A DNA stretch of 40,860 nt from Lachnospiraceae bacterium (GCA_022781925.1 JALESO010000031.1:1-40860); one strand, 5' to 3'; positions 1-8,830 are shown, counted from the first letter of the stretch. Translations and numbers: made by a program. Notes: generated by a model from the letters alone, not told the origin.

Positions 1-99
1 CATACGGTCAACATTTTCGATGACGGACTTGCGTGGATGTAAGATATAAAGCATTTCTTCATAATGGTCTTTGAAAATATCCTGTAATACATTACTCAT
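1..99 (-). CDS. IS91-like transposase, N-terminal fragment (runs off window)
   Basis: The minus strand reads 33 codons from an ATG at 97-99 to the window edge without a stop. The residues LQDIF, DHYEE, HPR and ENVD resemble the start of the zinc-binding domain of IS91-type transposases, as recalled from related Firmicutes proteins. Such proteins catalyse single-strand, rolling-circle-like transposition. Only the N-terminus is visible, before the cysteine cluster, so the family call is tentative. No good ribosome binding site is seen in front of the ATG. Confidence 0.5.
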   Translation of the reverse strand, partial: MSNVLQDIFKDHYEEMLYILHPRKSVIENVDRM

Positions 100-170
100 G
101 AGACTATTATGAATGCTTATTAATAAAAAAGAAACCCCTTATCCCTCATGATTGAGGGGCAGGGGAGTTG

Positions 171-192
171 AAGTGTCGAAGACACTTTTTTA
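171..192 (+). terminator. Intrinsic terminator-like hairpin
   Basis: AAGTGTC pairs with GACACTT around a GAA loop, and a T run follows. A second small hairpin lies just before it (CCCTCA at 143-148 with TGAGGG at 153-158). A wider inverted repeat, AGACACCC at 220-227 with GGGTGTCT at 262-269, sits at the 3' end of the neighbouring minus-strand gene and may help end its transcript. Confidence 0.45.
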
Positions 193-267
193 TTTGATAG
201 GAAATTACCTCGCACGAGAAGACACCCACTTTAAATGGTGAGTAGTAACAAGTACATTTCCGGGTGT

Positions 268-486
268 CTAGGTTTCTTTCTCGGCCTTTTTGGCGCAGTT
301 CAGTAAGAATTTATAACGCATCTGAGCAGATTGCAGCTGATAGATATAGCAGTCGATGAGATCCGGATCCAGTGCGTGTTCGAAATTGAGATAGGCACAG
401 TCAAGTTCCCGTTTGGCCTGGTGGATTGCATCCGTGATCGTCGGTGTGGTGTCATTTTTCTTCTGTTGGAAAAATATATTTGCCAA
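268..486 (-). CDS. DUF2508 (YaaL-like) family protein
   Basis: This 72-residue soluble protein resembles the DUF2508/YaaL family, which in many Bacillota lies between recR and bofA and has no established function. It is mostly helical, with a pattern of an acidic-aromatic helix (ELDCAYLNFEHALDPDLIDCYIYQLQ region, residues about 27-52) and a basic C-terminus. The start is taken as TTG at 484-486 because a strong GGAGG (about 496-500) lies at the right distance; an overlapping ATG-initiated frame is a shadow. The BofA-like gene next door is divergent here, whereas in Bacillus the two are co-directional. Confidence 0.7.
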   Translation of the reverse strand: MANIFFQQKKNDTTPTITDAIHQAKRELDCAYLNFEHALDPDLIDCYIYQLQSAQMRYKFLLNCAKKAEKET

Positions 487-637
487 AATTTAGTCACCTC
501 CAGATGGACATACCGTGAAAAAATGGAATGTTTTTCTTGTTACAGTATAGGCGCGAGACAGGAAAACTATACGAAAAATAGCATAAAATTCCACAAAAAT
601 AATATATTACAACAAAGAAAAATGTGGATGTGACAGC

Positions 638-910
638 ATGGAACGTATGTATGGAATTGCGGCCATAACCGGTGTCTGTGTTCTGGTAATTTTGATCGGA
701 GTGTTAAAGAAAAATGCCGAAGTTCTCTTGAATTTCGCGGCCCGGACGGTGGTGTGCTTTCTGTGTTCCCACTTCTTAAACAGCTTCTTCCTGTCGCGGG
801 GACTGGATGTGGCGGTAGGCATCAATATCATCAGCTTTTTGACATACGGAACCCTTGGTATCAGCGGGATGGCGGCACTTTACGGCATTTTATTCCTGCA
901 ATTGTTGTGA
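638..910 (+). CDS. BofA-like pro-sigmaK processing inhibitor family protein
   Basis: This 90-residue membrane protein has three hydrophobic stretches (about 5-22, 30-50 and 62-90). The C-terminal half, with a Gly-Ile-Asn-Ile turn followed by a Gly-rich LGISG segment, fits the BofA family pattern (GINP...LGIPG). In Bacillus BofA anchors the SpoIVFB protease complex in the forespore membrane and holds back sigma-K activation. Many Lachnospiraceae carry the family, so presence alone does not prove sporulation. The ribosome binding site before 638 is weak, and ATG at 644 is an alternative start. The family call rests on the C-terminal pattern and the DUF2508 neighbour. Confidence 0.65.
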   Translation: MERMYGIAAITGVCVLVILIGVLKKNAEVLLNFAARTVVCFLCSHFLNSFFLSRGLDVAVGINIISFLTYGTLGISGMAALYGILFLQLL

Positions 911-1003
911 TATTGTACAAAGGGAAAAATGCCGAAAAAAAGAGGGGTAGACAGCCGGGGGAAAACATCCTATAATCGGTCTCACAAAGGAGGCGGAACG
1001 TAT

Positions 1004-1534
1004 GTGAGACTTATTCAGATCAGTGTGACGTCGGTCTGGCTGCTGCGGGCAGTGGAAATGGATTTTGCCCGTGAAAAGATCAGAAACCGATGGTTGATAA
1101 TGGGAATATTACTGGGAGTGCTGTTTTGGATTCCCGGAATGAATGAGGCAGGTTTTCTGGAATTACTGGGAGGACTGCTGTTGCCGGTACTTATCTGCTG
1201 GATCCCGTTTCGAATGCGGGGCCTTGGAGCCGGTGATATTAAATTGTTATGTGTCGTTGGCTGCCTGAATGGCAGTCGGAATATTATCTATTGTATCTGT
1301 ATTTCTTTCCTGCTTGCAGCAGGATTCTCATTCGGCAGATTGCTGAATCGAAAGCAGTTTCGGACAAGTATGCGAAGCTGTGTTCATTATTTTCAACGAA
1401 TTGTAGAACTGAGGAAAATCGTTCCTTATGAGGGGAGGAAAATACCCGGACATCAAATTCATTTTTCGGCGTTTATCCTTCTGGGATATGCGGCGGTTCT
1501 GGGGGTGAATCTGTGCAAACTTATACCATTGTGA
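1004..1534 (+). CDS. Type IV prepilin peptidase, A24 family (TadV/CpaA-like), copy 1
   Basis: This is a 176-residue integral membrane aspartyl protease that would cut the leader from Flp-type prepilins. Both catalytic aspartates of the family are visible: Asp20 in the DFAREKIRN segment and Asp78 in the GAGD (GxGD) motif. Four to five hydrophobic segments surround them. The methyltransferase domain of long PilD proteins is absent, as in TadV. GTG at 1004 is chosen over upstream codons because AAAGGAGG (986-993) lies 10 nt before it. It is the first gene of the Tad operon, and its last codons overlap the TadZ-like gene. A second A24 peptidase lies at 8946-9377. Confidence 0.85.
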   Translation: MRLIQISVTSVWLLRAVEMDFAREKIRNRWLIMGILLGVLFWIPGMNEAGFLELLGGLLLPVLICWIPFRMRGLGAGDIKLLCVVGCLNGSRNIIYCICISFLLAAGFSFGRLLNRKQFRTSMRSCVHYFQRIVELRKIVPYEGRKIPGHQIHFSAFILLGYAAVLGVNLCKLIPL

Positions 1535-2535
1535 TCGGTGGACTGGAAAAATCTTTTATGCAAAAGCTGGTGTTGTATCTGAATGAACGTCTGGGACAAA
1601 GCGCCCGGGTGGAACTGCTGGAACACTGGGAACTGCCGGAGAAAACGCAGGAGCCGGGGGTAGAAAGACAGGCAGCGGATATCAAAACGGAAGATAAAAA
1701 GTGCTGGGATACCGGGATCGGGTCAGAGGCATTTGTCTCATACCTGACCAGGCAGCATCTGGTAAGTCAGACTCTGACGATGACAGAGCAGGAACGGTCG
1801 GAAGCAGCCACGGTATATCAATATCAGTCCCGGGATTGTCTGTATCGGGAAATTATTTCCAAATGTCCGATGAGTATCAACTGTTATCAAAATGCGGGAC
1901 AGGCCAGTGGCCGACAGCGGTGGATAGTATTTACCGGAGAGGGACAGAGCGGGGATCTGATGGCATTTTCACTGTTGTATGCTTGGATGTTGTCAGAGAC
2001 AAAGAAGGTGCTGTATGTCAATTTTACGGAATGCAGTGGGATGATGGAACTGTTTGAACTGGTGGGACAGCCGGATGATCTCAGTGATTTTTTGCTGGCG
2101 CTGCGCAGGCAGTCGCCAGAATCATTGGCATATTATACCGGGAGGATCGAAGAACTTGAATATCTGGTACCAGCGGATAATCCACAGGTTCTGCGTGAAC
2201 TGACCGAGACAGATATGAATCGGCTGCTGGCGTGTATCACGCAGGCGGACCAGTATGAGATCGTTGTATTTGCTCTGGGAACGCTGTTGTGTGGCTGTGA
2301 ACAGATTTTTTTGCAGGCAGAAAGGCGGATTCAGCTGTGTGGAAGCCGGCTGACCGGACAGTGCGCAGGTCGGGAAAAGGAACGGTTTGTCAGCCGATGT
2401 GCACCGGGTCGGGAGGATGCCATGACGCGGATCGTGATGCCGGAAATGAATGGTGAGCATACCGGGATTTCCCTGTTGTATGAATGGCGGGAGATGGAAC
2501 CCGGGCGGCTGGCGACGGAACTTATGGATTGCTGA
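1513..2535 (+). CDS. TadZ/CpaE-like P-loop-fold protein with degenerate Walker A
   Basis: This 340-residue protein sits where tadZ/cpaE is usually found, between a prepilin peptidase and tadA. TadZ proteins localise the Tad machine to a pole or site in the cell and belong to the ParA/MinD superfamily. Residues 136-150 have the beta-strand plus glycine loop of that fold (IVFTGEGQSGD), but the Lys and Ser/Thr needed for nucleotide binding are missing. A later strand (VLYVNFTE) and an IVVFALG strand fit the rest of the fold. The GTG start at 1513 follows GGGGGTGA and overlaps the upstream gene by 22 nt. Assignment rests on fold pattern and position. Confidence 0.65.
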   Translation: MQTYTIVIGGLEKSFMQKLVLYLNERLGQSARVELLEHWELPEKTQEPGVERQAADIKTEDKKCWDTGIGSEAFVSYLTRQHLVSQTLTMTEQERSEAATVYQYQSRDCLYREIISKCPMSINCYQNAGQASGRQRWIVFTGEGQSGDLMAFSLLYAWMLSETKKVLYVNFTECSGMMELFELVGQPDDLSDFLLALRRQSPESLAYYTGRIEELEYLVPADNPQVLRELTETDMNRLLACITQADQYEIVVFALGTLLCGCEQIFLQAERRIQLCGSRLTGQCAGREKERFVSRCAPGREDAMTRIVMPEMNGEHTGISLLYEWREMEPGRLATELMDC

Positions 2536-2645
2536 CGGGGATAAGCGCTCCGCAAAGGTGCACATTATCCGGTTGGCAATGGGTTTGCACGAACCGACAG
2601 CAAGTGCAGTGGTGCAGTGATCTTGAACAGAGGAGGGGAAGGCTA

Positions 2646-3878
2646 TTGCAGGAAAAGGGAGAATTCTGGCAGGAGATCCGGAATCGGGTCTTTCAGAACA
2701 TGGATCTGTCCAGAGAAATATCAGATGAAGAACTGAAGCGGCTGATCACGGAGGAAGTACGGCAGTTTGGAAAAGGACATTTATTGTCATTGCAGGCAAG
2801 AGAAACTTGTGAGGAACAGATTTTTAATTCGTTTCGGAAACTGGATATCCTGCAGGAACTGCTGGATGATCCGGAGGTGACGGAGATCATGGTCAATGGT
2901 GCGGCGCATATTTTTTACGAAAAGCATGGCGTGCTACATCGGTGGAAAAAAGGCCAGCTGTCAGAAGAACGGCTGCGGGATATGATCCAGCAGATGGTGG
3001 GAGCCGCAAACCGTACCGTCAATGAGGCACAGCCGATCGTAGATACAAGACTGCCGGATGGCTCCCGTGTCAATATCGTTCTGCAGCCGGTATCGTTGGA
3101 TGGTTCCTGTATTTCTATCCGGAAATTTTGTGGGATTCCCATGAATCTGGACTATCTGGTGCAGTCGAAATCGATATCGGAGGATGCCGCAGAGGTATTG
3201 AAACTGCTTGTAAAAGCCGGATACAACATTTTTATTTCCGGTGGAACCGGTTCCGGAAAGACGACATTTCTGAATGCACTTTCGGAATATATACCAGGAA
3301 CGGAGCGTGTCATCACCATAGAAGATTCTGCGGAACTTCAGTTGAAAAACATAGAAAATCTGGTGCGGCTTGAGACACGTCTGGCAAATGGCCAGGGAGC
3401 ACAGGAAATCAGCATCCGGGATCTGATCCGCACCGCGCTGCGTATGCGGCCGGATCGCATCATTGTGGGAGAAGTCCGCGGGGCGGAGGCACTGGATATG
3501 CTGCAGGCCATGAATACCGGACATGACGGAAGTCTGAGCACCGGTCATGCAAACAGCAGCAGGGACATGCTGCTGCGTCTGGAAACGATGGTATTGATGG
3601 GAAGCATGCAGCTTCCGATCCTTGCGATCCGGCGTCAGATCGCTTCGGCAATCGATATATTGGTGCATCTGGGAAGGGTACGGGATGGAACCCGGAAAGT
3701 GCTTCAGATCAGTGAAATCCTGGAAATGAATCAGGAGGAGATCGCGATGAAGCCGTTGTTTACATTTGTGGAAACGAATCAAAAAGGAGCGGGTGTACAT
3801 GGTATCTGGAAAAAGGAAGGGCATCTTCAGTGCCGGAAAAAACTGGAAGAAAAAGGGCTTGTCTGTAAAATTATTTAA
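2646..3878 (+). CDS. tadA: TadA/CpaF-type secretion ATPase
   Basis: This 410-residue cytoplasmic hexameric ATPase powers Flp pilus assembly. The N-terminal domain (about 60-170) carries family landmarks such as the [11 protein letters not shown] and RLPDGSR segments. The Walker A motif GGTGSGKT is at residues 199-206, followed by the ITIEDSAEL Asp box, a Walker B region ([13 protein letters not shown], about 267-279) and the His box STGHANS (298-304). TTG at 2646 is chosen because AGGAGGGG (2631-2638) precedes it; the open frame extends further upstream but without ribosome binding site support. It overlaps tadB by 80 nt, which points to translational coupling. All catalytic motifs are intact. 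Confidence 0.92.
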   Translation: MQEKGEFWQEIRNRVFQNMDLSREISDEELKRLITEEVRQFGKGHLLSLQARETCEEQIFNSFRKLDILQELLDDPEVTEIMVNGAAHIFYEKHGVLHRWKKGQLSEERLRDMIQQMVGAANRTVNEAQPIVDTRLPDGSRVNIVLQPVSLDGSCISIRKFCGIPMNLDYLVQSKSISEDAAEVLKLLVKAGYNIFISGGTGSGKTTFLNALSEYIPGTERVITIEDSAELQLKNIENLVRLETRLANGQGAQEISIRDLIRTALRMRPDRIIVGEVRGAEALDMLQAMNTGHDGSLSTGHANSSRDMLLRLETMVLMGSMQLPILAIRRQIASAIDILVHLGRVRDGTRKVLQISEILEMNQEEIAMKPLFTFVETNQKGAGVHGIWKKEGHLQCRKKLEEKGLVCKII

Positions 3879-4659
3879 GATTGGACCGGGCAGGCGATAT
3901 CGGATAAAACGGCTACATAGAACAGAAGAAAGGGACAGAAAGTTCACTTCTGGGGAATATGTGCAGACGCTGGCACTGGCGGCAGGAATCAGTATAGCCA
4001 CCGCATTCCTTTTCTACCGTTCGGTATGGGGCCTGTGCACTTTTTGCATATTTGTTCCATTGTGCCTGAAGATACACCGGAAAAGGCAGGATGCCAGACG
4101 GGCAGAGCAGATACAAAAAGAGTTCCTGACGGCGATGGAATCGGTATCCGGGGCATTGATGGCAGGATATTCACTGGAGTCGGCATGGAAATATGCCCAG
4201 CGGGAGACCGGGCAGATGTATGGAACACAGAGTGTTTTCTGCCGGGAATTACAGAAGATGAATCAGAAACTTTCCATGCATGAGCCGATGGAACAGTTGA
4301 TCTATGAACTGGCAGAACAGTGTGACAACGATGACATTTATCATTTTGCAGAGATTATGCTATACGCAAAACGAAGCGGAGGAAATATGACAGAGATCAT
4401 TCACAGAACGGTGTGCCGGATGCAGGAGAAACATGAGGTATTGAGGGAAATTGCCGCAAATGTGGCTGCGAAGCGGGCAGAACAGAAAATGATGATGATT
4501 CTGCTTCCGTTGATGCTGTTGTTTCTGACGGTGAGTTCGCCGGAATACACCGGTGCTTTGTATGGAAATCCGGCTGGAGTCTTGGTGATGAGCGGATGTC
4601 TGGCGGGATACCTGGGAGCCATGTTATGGGCGGAGAAGATTATGGATATTCCGGTCTGA
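3799..4659 (+). CDS. tadB: TadB-like inner-membrane platform protein (T2SSF domain)
   Basis: This 286-residue protein has two N-terminal hydrophobic segments (about 55-90), a cytoplasmic helical T2SSF domain (about 100-225, starting near the KEFLTAMESVSGALMAGYS stretch) and two C-terminal membrane segments. TadB and TadC form the membrane platform that couples the TadA motor to pilin assembly. ATG 3799 is supported by AAAGGAG at 3783-3789. Its first 80 nt overlap tadA. It is followed by a 130-nt gap before the TadC-like gene. Confidence 0.85.
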   Translation: MVSGKRKGIFSAGKNWKKKGLSVKLFKIGPGRRYRIKRLHRTEERDRKFTSGEYVQTLALAAGISIATAFLFYRSVWGLCTFCIFVPLCLKIHRKRQDARRAEQIQKEFLTAMESVSGALMAGYSLESAWKYAQRETGQMYGTQSVFCRELQKMNQKLSMHEPMEQLIYELAEQCDNDDIYHFAEIMLYAKRSGGNMTEIIHRTVCRMQEKHEVLREIAANVAAKRAEQKMMMILLPLMLLFLTVSSPEYTGALYGNPAGVLVMSGCLAGYLGAMLWAEKIMDIPV

Positions 4660-4789
4660 ATGAATAGTGTAAGCAGATTGCGGATCTTTGTTTGGTCAAC
4701 AGAAATCTAAGCCAGGTGTACAGAAAATCCGGGACATAAATCTGGTATCAGAATGTATTTGCAGAGATGCGTATGAGAAAGGAGGCATT

Positions 4790-6010
4790 GTGTGTCGTGT
4801 ATTAAAGGAACATAAAAAAACTATTCTGGCAGCAGCTGTATTTGTACTGCTTGCATTGTTGATGTGGCTGCGACAGGCGGCAGACAGTCAGAACGATATA
4901 CTGGTCCGGGAAGAGCCGGGAGGAAGTGTCAGACAGGAACAGATCACCTATCAGACCGGGGATGGCGTGACACAGGAACTGGAGCTGGAAGTACATCCGC
5001 AGGAATGTTCCGAAAAGGAAGCGGAAGAATATGTGAGGAAGGCAGCAGCACTCTGGGAACAGGAATATCTGGGAGAGAATGATTCAGAATCAGAAGTATA
5101 TCAGGCACTGAAACTGCCGGATAAGATGATGGATGGAAGGGTGACTGTTTCGTATGAGAGCAGTGATTATGACATTTTGCAGGAAGATGGAAGCATTGTC
5201 TGGGAACAGGTTCCAGATGAGGGAACTCTGGTGGAATTGCAGGCGACATTTACCTGTCAGAAGTATACACAGACAGAAATCCGTTCCCTGCAGGTGGTGC
5301 TGCCGCCAAAGGAAAGCCGGGCATGGCTTCAGATACAGGTTGCCCGGGCGATGGAAAAAGCGGAACAGAGCAGCCGGAAGGAGACAAAGATACAATTACC
5401 GGAACAGGTAGATGGTATTTCTATTTCCTGGATGAAACCACAGTCAAAGGACTGGGCAGTGATGCTTCTGGTGGGAGCAGTCTTTGTCATTGCACTGGAG
5501 TGGAGAAAGAAAGAGAGAAAGCGGCAGGCAGAAAAACAACGCCAGAGAAAGCTGCGGCGGGAATATCCACAGCTGGTGGAGCAGCTGGCTCTGCTGATCG
5601 GATCCGGAATGACGATCCGCCGGGCATGGGAACGCATTTTGTGGATGGAACAGAGAATGCAGAAGGCACATGGAGATCAGGGACATTTGTTCCGGACGGA
5701 GATGCAGAGAACGCATCAGGAGATACAGAAAGGCTGCGGCGAGAAAGAAGCATATGAGCGGTTTGGACAGCGGATCGGAATGCCGGAATATCGCAGGCTG
5801 GCTTCTCTGCTGGCAAGAAATCTGGAAAAAGGAACAAGAGATCTGTGTGAACTGCTCTCGGCAGAATCGCAGGAAGCTTGGGAAAACAGAAAGTTTCAGG
5901 CGAAAAAACTGGGGGAAGAAGCAGGGATGAAGCTGTTGTTCCCGATGTTGCTGCTGTTTGTGCTGATTCTGATCATATTGTTATATCCGGCGGTAAATAA
6001 ATTCGGATGA
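4790..6010 (+). CDS. tadC: TadC-like platform protein with large extracytoplasmic domain
   Basis: This 406-residue protein starts at GTG 4790 just after AAAGGAGG (4778-4785). An N-terminal membrane anchor (about 11-28) is followed by some 200 residues rich in Glu and Gln that should lie outside the membrane. A second membrane segment (about 230-247) leads to a strongly basic stretch and a T2SSF-type helical domain (QLALLIGSGMTIRRAWERI region), and then a C-terminal membrane helix. The T2SSF part matches TadC. Canonical TadC lacks the outer domain, so this is a longer architecture. It may contact pilin or cell wall during export, but that is inference. It lies directly upstream of the Flp1 pilin gene. 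Confidence 0.75.
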   Translation: MCRVLKEHKKTILAAAVFVLLALLMWLRQAADSQNDILVREEPGGSVRQEQITYQTGDGVTQELELEVHPQECSEKEAEEYVRKAAALWEQEYLGENDSESEVYQALKLPDKMMDGRVTVSYESSDYDILQEDGSIVWEQVPDEGTLVELQATFTCQKYTQTEIRSLQVVLPPKESRAWLQIQVARAMEKAEQSSRKETKIQLPEQVDGISISWMKPQSKDWAVMLLVGAVFVIALEWRKKERKRQAEKQRQRKLRREYPQLVEQLALLIGSGMTIRRAWERILWMEQRMQKAHGDQGHLFRTEMQRTHQEIQKGCGEKEAYERFGQRIGMPEYRRLASLLARNLEKGTRDLCELLSAESQEAWENRKFQAKKLGEEAGMKLLFPMLLLFVLILIILLYPAVNKFG

Positions 6011-6089
6011 TTTAACTTAGGCTGAGAAGGATATTAATAACATTCTTGCGTCAATGCAAGATAAAAGGAAAATGAAGAGGAGGATACAG

Positions 6090-6272
6090 ATGAGAAAAGA
6101 ATGGTTGCAGGAAATAAAACGATTTTGTGAGGAAGAATCCGGTGTCGGCGTAGTGGAGATTATTCTTGTGCTGGTGGTGATCGTGGGGCTTATTCTCATA
6201 TTTAAGAAACAGCTGACCAGTCTGGTCAATAAGGCATTCAGCAATATCAATGACAAAGCAGGAACCTTATAA
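6090..6272 (+). CDS. Flp1-family type IVb prepilin (major pilin candidate)
   Basis: This 60-residue prepilin has a short charged leader, then a class III processing site: cleavage after Gly18 leaves Glu23 at mature position +5, followed by one long hydrophobic helix (IILVLVVIVGLILIF). This is the expected form of a Flp1-type pilin that is cut by an A24 peptidase and polymerised by TadABC. ATG 6090 is preceded by GAGGAGG. The next gene starts directly after its stop codon, so the two are surely co-transcribed. Confidence 0.88.
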   Translation: MRKEWLQEIKRFCEEESGVGVVEIILVLVVIVGLILIFKKQLTSLVNKAFSNINDKAGTL

Positions 6273-7748
6273 ATGAAGAAGAGCGGAAGTGTTACTGTGT
6301 TTTTCGTATTGCTGTTGGTACTTCTGGCATCGGTACTGTTTGCGTTTCTGGAAGCAGCGCGGGTAAGTTGTCTGAAGACAGAGGCACATTTGTGTACCGG
6401 TCAGGCTGCGGATGCGGTCAGGGCATCTTATCAGCCGGAATTATGGAAGGATTATCACTTGCTGTTCTGGCAGCGAACAGGGACAGATGCGGAAAAATTT
6501 GCAGATTTATATCAACTGCAAAAAGATATCATAGAAAAAAATCAGGAGGCATCTGTCAGTCAGAAAAATTTTTTCCTGCTTCCGGTACACGGCAGTGCAA
6601 TTACAGTGGAACAGTATCAGCTGGCCACGGATGACGGCGGGCTGGCATTTCGGGAGCAGGCGGCAGACTGGGTAAAAAAGACGATTGCCGGAGACAGTAT
6701 CGATCTGATATGGAAGGTGGTTACAAATGCAGAAACAGAACAGTTGGAACAGAGTGGCAGCAGGCAGGAACAGGAAATGGAACATATCCTGGAACAATAT
6801 GGCAGTGGAGAGGAACCCGGTGGAACTCTGCCGGGAGAGCAGAATCCGTCAGAGACAGAGATCACGTCCAAACCAGAACTGCCGGATATACAGGAAAATC
6901 CACTGACCTGGATGAAAAAGATACAAAAGAAAGGAATACTGGCTCTTGTGATGGAGGAAGATAAAATTTCTGCCAAAGAGACAGACTGGTCAGAGGCAGC
7001 GGGAAACAGACAACTACAGACCGGAAACTGGCCGGAACAGGCATCTTCCGGGGCTGTGGAACGAATGTTATTCCATTTGTACTGTCAGGGACATTTTTCT
7101 AATGTGACACAGAATGCGGATGGGAAAAATCTGAATTACGAGATGGAGTATCTGATCGGAGGGAAGGCATCTGATGCGGCAAATCTGAAAGTGGTGGTCC
7201 GGCGTTTGCTGCTGCTTAGGGAAGGCGCAAATCTGACCTATCTGGAAACGGATGCACAGAGAAGTCAGGAAGCACTGACCTTGGCGCTTTCCATCACATC
7301 AGCTCTTGGAAATCCGGAGCTGGCAGAACCGGTGAAACATGCCATTCTGGCAGCATGGGCATATGCGGAATCGGTCAGTGATGTGCGCATTTTGCTGGAT
7401 GGCGGACATGTTTCCATGGTCAAGACGGCGGTACAGTGGCGTACCAGTCTGGAGCATATCGGTGATTGTCTGACCGTTTCTGCGGATGATACGTCCGGGG
7501 AAGGTCTGGGTTATGAAAGCTATCTGCAGATCCTGCTGTGGACGGTGTCAGAAGAAAAAATAACCATGCGGGCGATGGACATGATTGAAAAAAATGTAGG
7601 AATCCATATGGATGATATGGTCAGCAGGCTGTCCTGTTCTTATGAGTATGAGGCTGCACCATTATTCTGGGATTTTGTACAGATCGGGAATGGAAGACTG
7701 ACCTCTTATCATTTCAGAGATCAGGCGCAGATCCTGTTTGGATTGTAA
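6273..7748 (+). CDS. DUF5702-like Tad-associated surface protein
   Basis: This 491-residue protein has one N-terminal membrane helix (about 8-28) and a large exported domain. The start, SGSVTVFFVLLL, mimics a pilin leader (cleavage after Gly5) but has Phe instead of Glu at mature position +5. This gene type regularly follows Flp1 pilin genes in Lachnospiraceae Tad loci and is annotated as DUF5702; that recall is the main basis for the name. A region at about 170-210 is rich in Glu, Gln and Pro and is probably a flexible linker. Function is unknown; a tip or adhesin role would be guesswork. Confidence 0.65.
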   Translation: MKKSGSVTVFFVLLLVLLASVLFAFLEAARVSCLKTEAHLCTGQAADAVRASYQPELWKDYHLLFWQRTGTDAEKFADLYQLQKDIIEKNQEASVSQKNFFLLPVHGSAITVEQYQLATDDGGLAFREQAADWVKKTIAGDSIDLIWKVVTNAETEQLEQSGSRQEQEMEHILEQYGSGEEPGGTLPGEQNPSETEITSKPELPDIQENPLTWMKKIQKKGILALVMEEDKISAKETDWSEAAGNRQLQTGNWPEQASSGAVERMLFHLYCQGHFSNVTQNADGKNLNYEMEYLIGGKASDAANLKVVVRRLLLLREGANLTYLETDAQRSQEALTLALSITSALGNPELAEPVKHAILAAWAYAESVSDVRILLDGGHVSMVKTAVQWRTSLEHIGDCLTVSADDTSGEGLGYESYLQILLWTVSEEKITMRAMDMIEKNVGIHMDDMVSRLSCSYEYEAAPLFWDFVQIGNGRLTSYHFRDQAQILFGL

Positions 7749-7768
7749 AAAATAAATGGGAGGAGGGT

Positions 7769-7911
7769 ATATTGCAGTGCTTTTGCCAAAACAACAGAAT
7801 AAAAAAATCTACAAATCTCTCTCTGGCATCTATCTAAAATCGCGGCATGAGTCTCCAGCAAATTCCAGCGATAAGTCCGAATCAATAAAATGCGCAAAAG
7901 CACTGCAATAT
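7769..7911. repeat. 18-bp perfect inverted repeat around a gene start
   Basis: The 18 bp at 7769-7786 (ATATTGCAGTGCTTTTGC) recur as the exact reverse complement at 7894-7911, separated by 107 nt. The left arm begins two nt after the ribosome binding site and contains the predicted GTG start of the TadE-like gene. Folded RNA would therefore bury the start codon. No target-site duplication is evident. Confidence 0.85.
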
Positions 7912-8802
7912 GCCCGTCTCCCGGGAAGCCTGACAGTGGAAGCAGCCTTTGTGACTCCGTGGATCATTCTGGCGGCTATCGCATTATGCAGCCTGTTTCT
8001 GGTGCTTCAGACAGAACTTTATATGTCGGCGGCGTTACATAATGCGGCAAGGATCATGGCTGCTGCAGTAACCGAAAATGAGTATACAGAAAATTTGCCG
8101 GATGATGCGACTGTGGATACAAACAGTGCAGATATCACAGGCAGCGCGAAGCACGAAAAGACAGGAATAACTGATTCTGAAAGCAGCGCAGAAGAAACAT
8201 ATAGTGCAGGTGAAAATTCTGTTATGGGAACAGTGGTTTCACATGTTCGTCTGCGTTATCTGGTGCAGAAAGAGTTACGCGGAATGGGATGGGAAGACAG
8301 AAAAATTTCCGGAAACGTGTCTGGGATATCTTTTCTGGACAGTGATTTTTCCGGGGACGAAATTGTTGCATGTGTTTCTTACCGGATCCGGATGCCGGTC
8401 TCTTTTGGACGCTGGGGAAATCTACCGGTGAAGCAACAGGTGGTGTGTAAAAAGTGGACTGGGAGAAAAGAACATGGCAGCGGAACAGAAGATGCAGATT
8501 ATGTCTATGTCACACCGTATGGAACAGCATATCATGTCAGTCTGGGCTGTCGTTATCTGGATCTGTCTGTGCGGAGTGTGCAGGCAGCAGGACTGAAATC
8601 GTTGCGGAATAAAGACGGCGGCATCTATTATCCATGCAGCTGTGTAAAAGAAAACAAAAGCAGCGTTTATATTACCGATTACGGAACATTTTATCATGAA
8701 AATCCGGGATGTTACAGGCTGAAACGCAGTGTATCAAAAATTCTCAGATCAGAAGCTGGTTCCCGGCATCCATGCAGCAAATGTGCAGACGTTTCAGAAT
8801 AA
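7777..8802 (+). CDS. TadE-like pseudopilin with tandem Cys-rich (Ada-like) modules
   Basis: This 341-residue protein has a 50-residue leader ending in LPG, then SLTVEAAF with Glu at mature +5 and a hydrophobic helix, which is the signature of TadE-type pseudopilins. The C-terminus holds two copies of a small module (about 245-290 and 298-338) with the shared pattern Y-x-T-x-YGT-x-YH...C...L...SV...PC-x-C, resembling the Cys-rich Ada-type metal-binding fold seen at the end of many surface proteins. GTG 7777 is chosen because GGAGGAGGG precedes it; ATG 7756 is possible but lacks a site. The leader is unusually long and lies inside an inverted repeat. Confidence 0.7.
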   Translation: MLLPKQQNKKIYKSLSGIYLKSRHESPANSSDKSESIKCAKALQYARLPGSLTVEAAFVTPWIILAAIALCSLFLVLQTELYMSAALHNAARIMAAAVTENEYTENLPDDATVDTNSADITGSAKHEKTGITDSESSAEETYSAGENSVMGTVVSHVRLRYLVQKELRGMGWEDRKISGNVSGISFLDSDFSGDEIVACVSYRIRMPVSFGRWGNLPVKQQVVCKKWTGRKEHGSGTEDADYVYVTPYGTAYHVSLGCRYLDLSVRSVQAAGLKSLRNKDGGIYYPCSCVKENKSSVYITDYGTFYHENPGCYRLKRSVSKILRSEAGSRHPCSKCADVSE

Positions 8803-8830
8803 TAGAGTGTAACCAAAGAAAGGAAGTCCA

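Noticed and set aside
2961-4001. 346-codon open frame on the minus strand
   Set aside because: It is antisense to tadA and tadB, whose motifs are unambiguous; composition is that of a shadow frame.
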